Part shown: piece after piece, positions 62,806 through 64,000 of the stretch
Layout: the number at the start of each line of letters is the position of its first letter
Position numbering within the stretch: the first letter of the stretch is position 1
Assembly: GCA_947095585.1 (NCBI GenBank)
Contig: OX352763.1
Location: 108,355,908 to 108,419,907, forward strand
Direction of reading: 5' to 3'
Source of the DNA: Nephrocerus scutellatus
Lineage: Eukaryota; Arthropoda; Insecta; Diptera; Pipunculidae
DNA: 64,000 bases
Made by a program: the position numbers and the translations under genes
Notes under the pieces: generated by a model
Databases searched by the model: none
What the model was told of the DNA's origin: nothing
The model's input: only the letters and a program-made list of their open reading frames with translations

Positions 62806-62912
62806 ATGAGCGTCGTGGCCCAGTGGATAAGTGCAGAGCTTCTAAGCAGGAGGTTCGAGATTCGAATCCCAGTAGCACCAAAAGTATTTTTCACGGTCCC
62901 ATCTCTTGAATT
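62806..62912 (+). repeat. tRNA-derived SINE, 3'-truncated copy
   Basis: A-box TGGCCCAGTGG (62,816-62,826) and B-box GATTCGAATCC (62,859-62,869), followed by CACCAAAAGTATTTTTCACG; the body stops after about 100 bp. This is the best-preserved tRNA-like head in the window. It is not a functional tRNA gene since the 3' acceptor half does not pair. Confidence 0.8.
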
Positions 62913-63017
62913 AAAAACATAACAATTAACGATTTTTACATAAACCATAATGGACAGGGTATTTTGGAAGTGGTTAGACCCCTGAGGAAAGAGTCACCGT
63001 ACACATTTTATAACATA

Positions 63018-63302
63018 AATAATAATAGTATTCGACGCGACAGACCTTTTTGCGGTCTAGCTTCTCATTGCAATTTGTGTTGTGTATGTATATTTTTGCA
63101 CTCAAATGGAAGGGACCTACATTTTAATGCCGTATCCGAACAGCGAACTGAGAAGCTTTCCGTGACAAGCCACTACTCTCGGAACGTTTGTCAACAATTC
63201 GCGAGAGGTGGGACACCGTGAAATATACTTTTGGTGTTACTGGGATTCGGACCACGAACCTCCTGCGCAGTAGCCATGCGCATTTCCACTGAGCCACAAG
63301 CT
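63018..63302 (-). repeat. tRNA-derived SINE, full-length copy
   Basis: The tail (ATT/AAT)n plus TTCGACGCGACAGACC at the left, the body with GGAAGGGACCTAC and GAGAAGCTTTCCGTGACA, and the head with GGTGTTACTGGGATTCGGACC and CCACTGAGCCAC at the right. A/T-rich flanks (TAAATAATAAT against TAAATACAATAAT) may be a target duplication. The open frame at 62,964-63,221 overlaps it and is not a gene. Confidence 0.82.
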
Positions 63303-63680
63303 AAATACAATAATTTGACGTTTATAGACTACATTCACATTCACAATGCATTTACTACATAACAACAATAAAGAACATTGACTACGTACTCCATCTCTCG
63401 CGGTTTAACAACTCTGGAGAGCACGCTTACACAACATTCACTTTTCGGCTGCTGAAAAATTATTCGTGAAGAGAACTGTCATATATCAACACGAACTTTT
63501 GATTACACGTGCTGACGCGCTGCAACTTTCCCTCGAGGTAAAATGTCACAGAAGATGTGATATTTTCGTTAATAGCTGCACAGAAAATCACACCATCAGG
63601 CTAGCTGCAAAAACCGCTGCGCTTCCTTTTCAGACCTAATGACAAAGTTGCGAAATCCGCTTGCATCATTCAGACCTAAT
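63303..63680. other. no recognisable feature
   Basis: Intergenic sequence between the SINE and the terminal family M copy. Confidence 0.4.
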
Positions 63681-63684
63681 TTTT

Positions 63685-64000
63685 TTGTACCCATGTGTAT
63701 TTCCAGTGACGATACTTTCTTTTAAAATTTGGAAGTGATCGGGCCCCGGGTTCGTTGGGCTCCCATACAAATTTAAAATAAAAATTACCCGATTATTTAC
63801 ACACATGTGTATACCCAATAAACAATTCTTCTTCTAAAATTTGGTAGTGATCGGGCCCCGGGTTCGGCCGCAAGGCCCTTATAAATTTTTTTAATTTCTT
63901 ATAGTGGCACCAGATATCGTCGTACTTTAATGACTGTATGCGGTGTGTGCTGCGCAGTCGGCTGCGCTGCATGGTTTTGCTGGTGGAGAGATAGAGAGAG
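63685..64000 (-). repeat. family M, copy 8 (runs off the window)
   Basis: Two subrepeats (CCCATGTGTATTTCCAGTGA at 63,690; ACACATGTGTATACCCAATA at 63,801), GATCGGGCCCCGGGTTCG twice, then the GCAGTCGGCTGCGCTGCATG segment and a GAGAGATAGAGAGAG end. It is the inverse of copy 1 (2,846-3,060) and shares its distinctive GC-rich region. Confidence 0.75.

Noticed and set aside
62806..62880. Possible functional tRNA gene
   Set aside because: A- and B-boxes are present, but the acceptor stem does not close and the sequence continues into the SINE body shared with other copies.

Overview
This is a piece of an insect nuclear genome, most likely a higher fly (a tephritid-like dipteran is the best guess). 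The evidence is the AT-rich sequence, short introns, a TATA-driven digestive-type serine protease, and a dense set of dipteran transposon families: R1-, CR1-, RTE- and Jockey-type LINEs, mariner, gypsy-type LTR elements, a tRNA-derived SINE, an hAT-type MITE and Helitron-like repeats. The species assignment is inference. I see no bacterial, organellar or exogenous viral sequence, no functional tRNA or rRNA gene, and no CRISPR array.

Two host genes are supportable, both on the minus strand in the most TE-poor part of the window. At 14.6-15.5 kb a single-exon S1A serine protease has a complete catalytic triad, a TATA box and a poly(A) signal. At 18.3-21.1 kb a two-exon gene has a 57-bp phase-0 intron; joined, it encodes about 931 residues of Ser-rich, mostly disordered protein that I cannot name. 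Its first exon carries a recent in-frame 135-bp (45-codon) tandem duplication.

The rest is mainly layered mobile-element debris. From 0-13 kb there are an R1 LINE tail, a SINE, and many copies of two abundant non-coding repeat families. Family M has ~121-bp internal subrepeats, each with a CACATGTG-like motif, and a tetranucleotide microsatellite at a fixed place that differs in motif between copies. Family H has a terminal hairpin followed by CTAG, as in Helitrons/Helentrons. The same stretch holds a 523-bp foldback palindrome and an R1 LINE interrupted by an opposite-strand LINE. From 24.9-36 kb there are another M copy, a 402-bp tandem duplication, an AT-rich GAATTTGACA-type repeat field invaded by a CR1 LINE (itself hit by a MITE-like repeat, family F) and by a mariner, and a degenerate TE-like coding block. 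From 38-46 kb lie R1/LOA-like LINE remnants, an internally deleted gypsy-like LTR element and another LINE-in-LINE nest. From 46-50 kb lie tandemly duplicated AT-rich blocks and unique sequence. From 50.5-53.5 kb a mariner is split by a gypsy-like LTR element that retains LTRs, a primer-binding-site-like sequence, gag, the integrase end and the Pol tail but lacks most of Pol. From 54-64 kb there are a minisatellite, a MITE, a SINE with an 18-bp target duplication, a Jockey-type LINE, an RTE LINE inserted into family F with a 13-bp target duplication, and H, SINE and M copies.

The sequence shows at least six nested insertion events that can be ordered in time, two of them (the hAT-type MITE in an RTE reverse transcriptase, and the RTE in family F) with target duplications readable to the base. 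I found no clear new multi-gene system. The most unusual items are families M and H, the fast-changing Ser-rich gene, and the protease with a non-trypsin specificity pocket.
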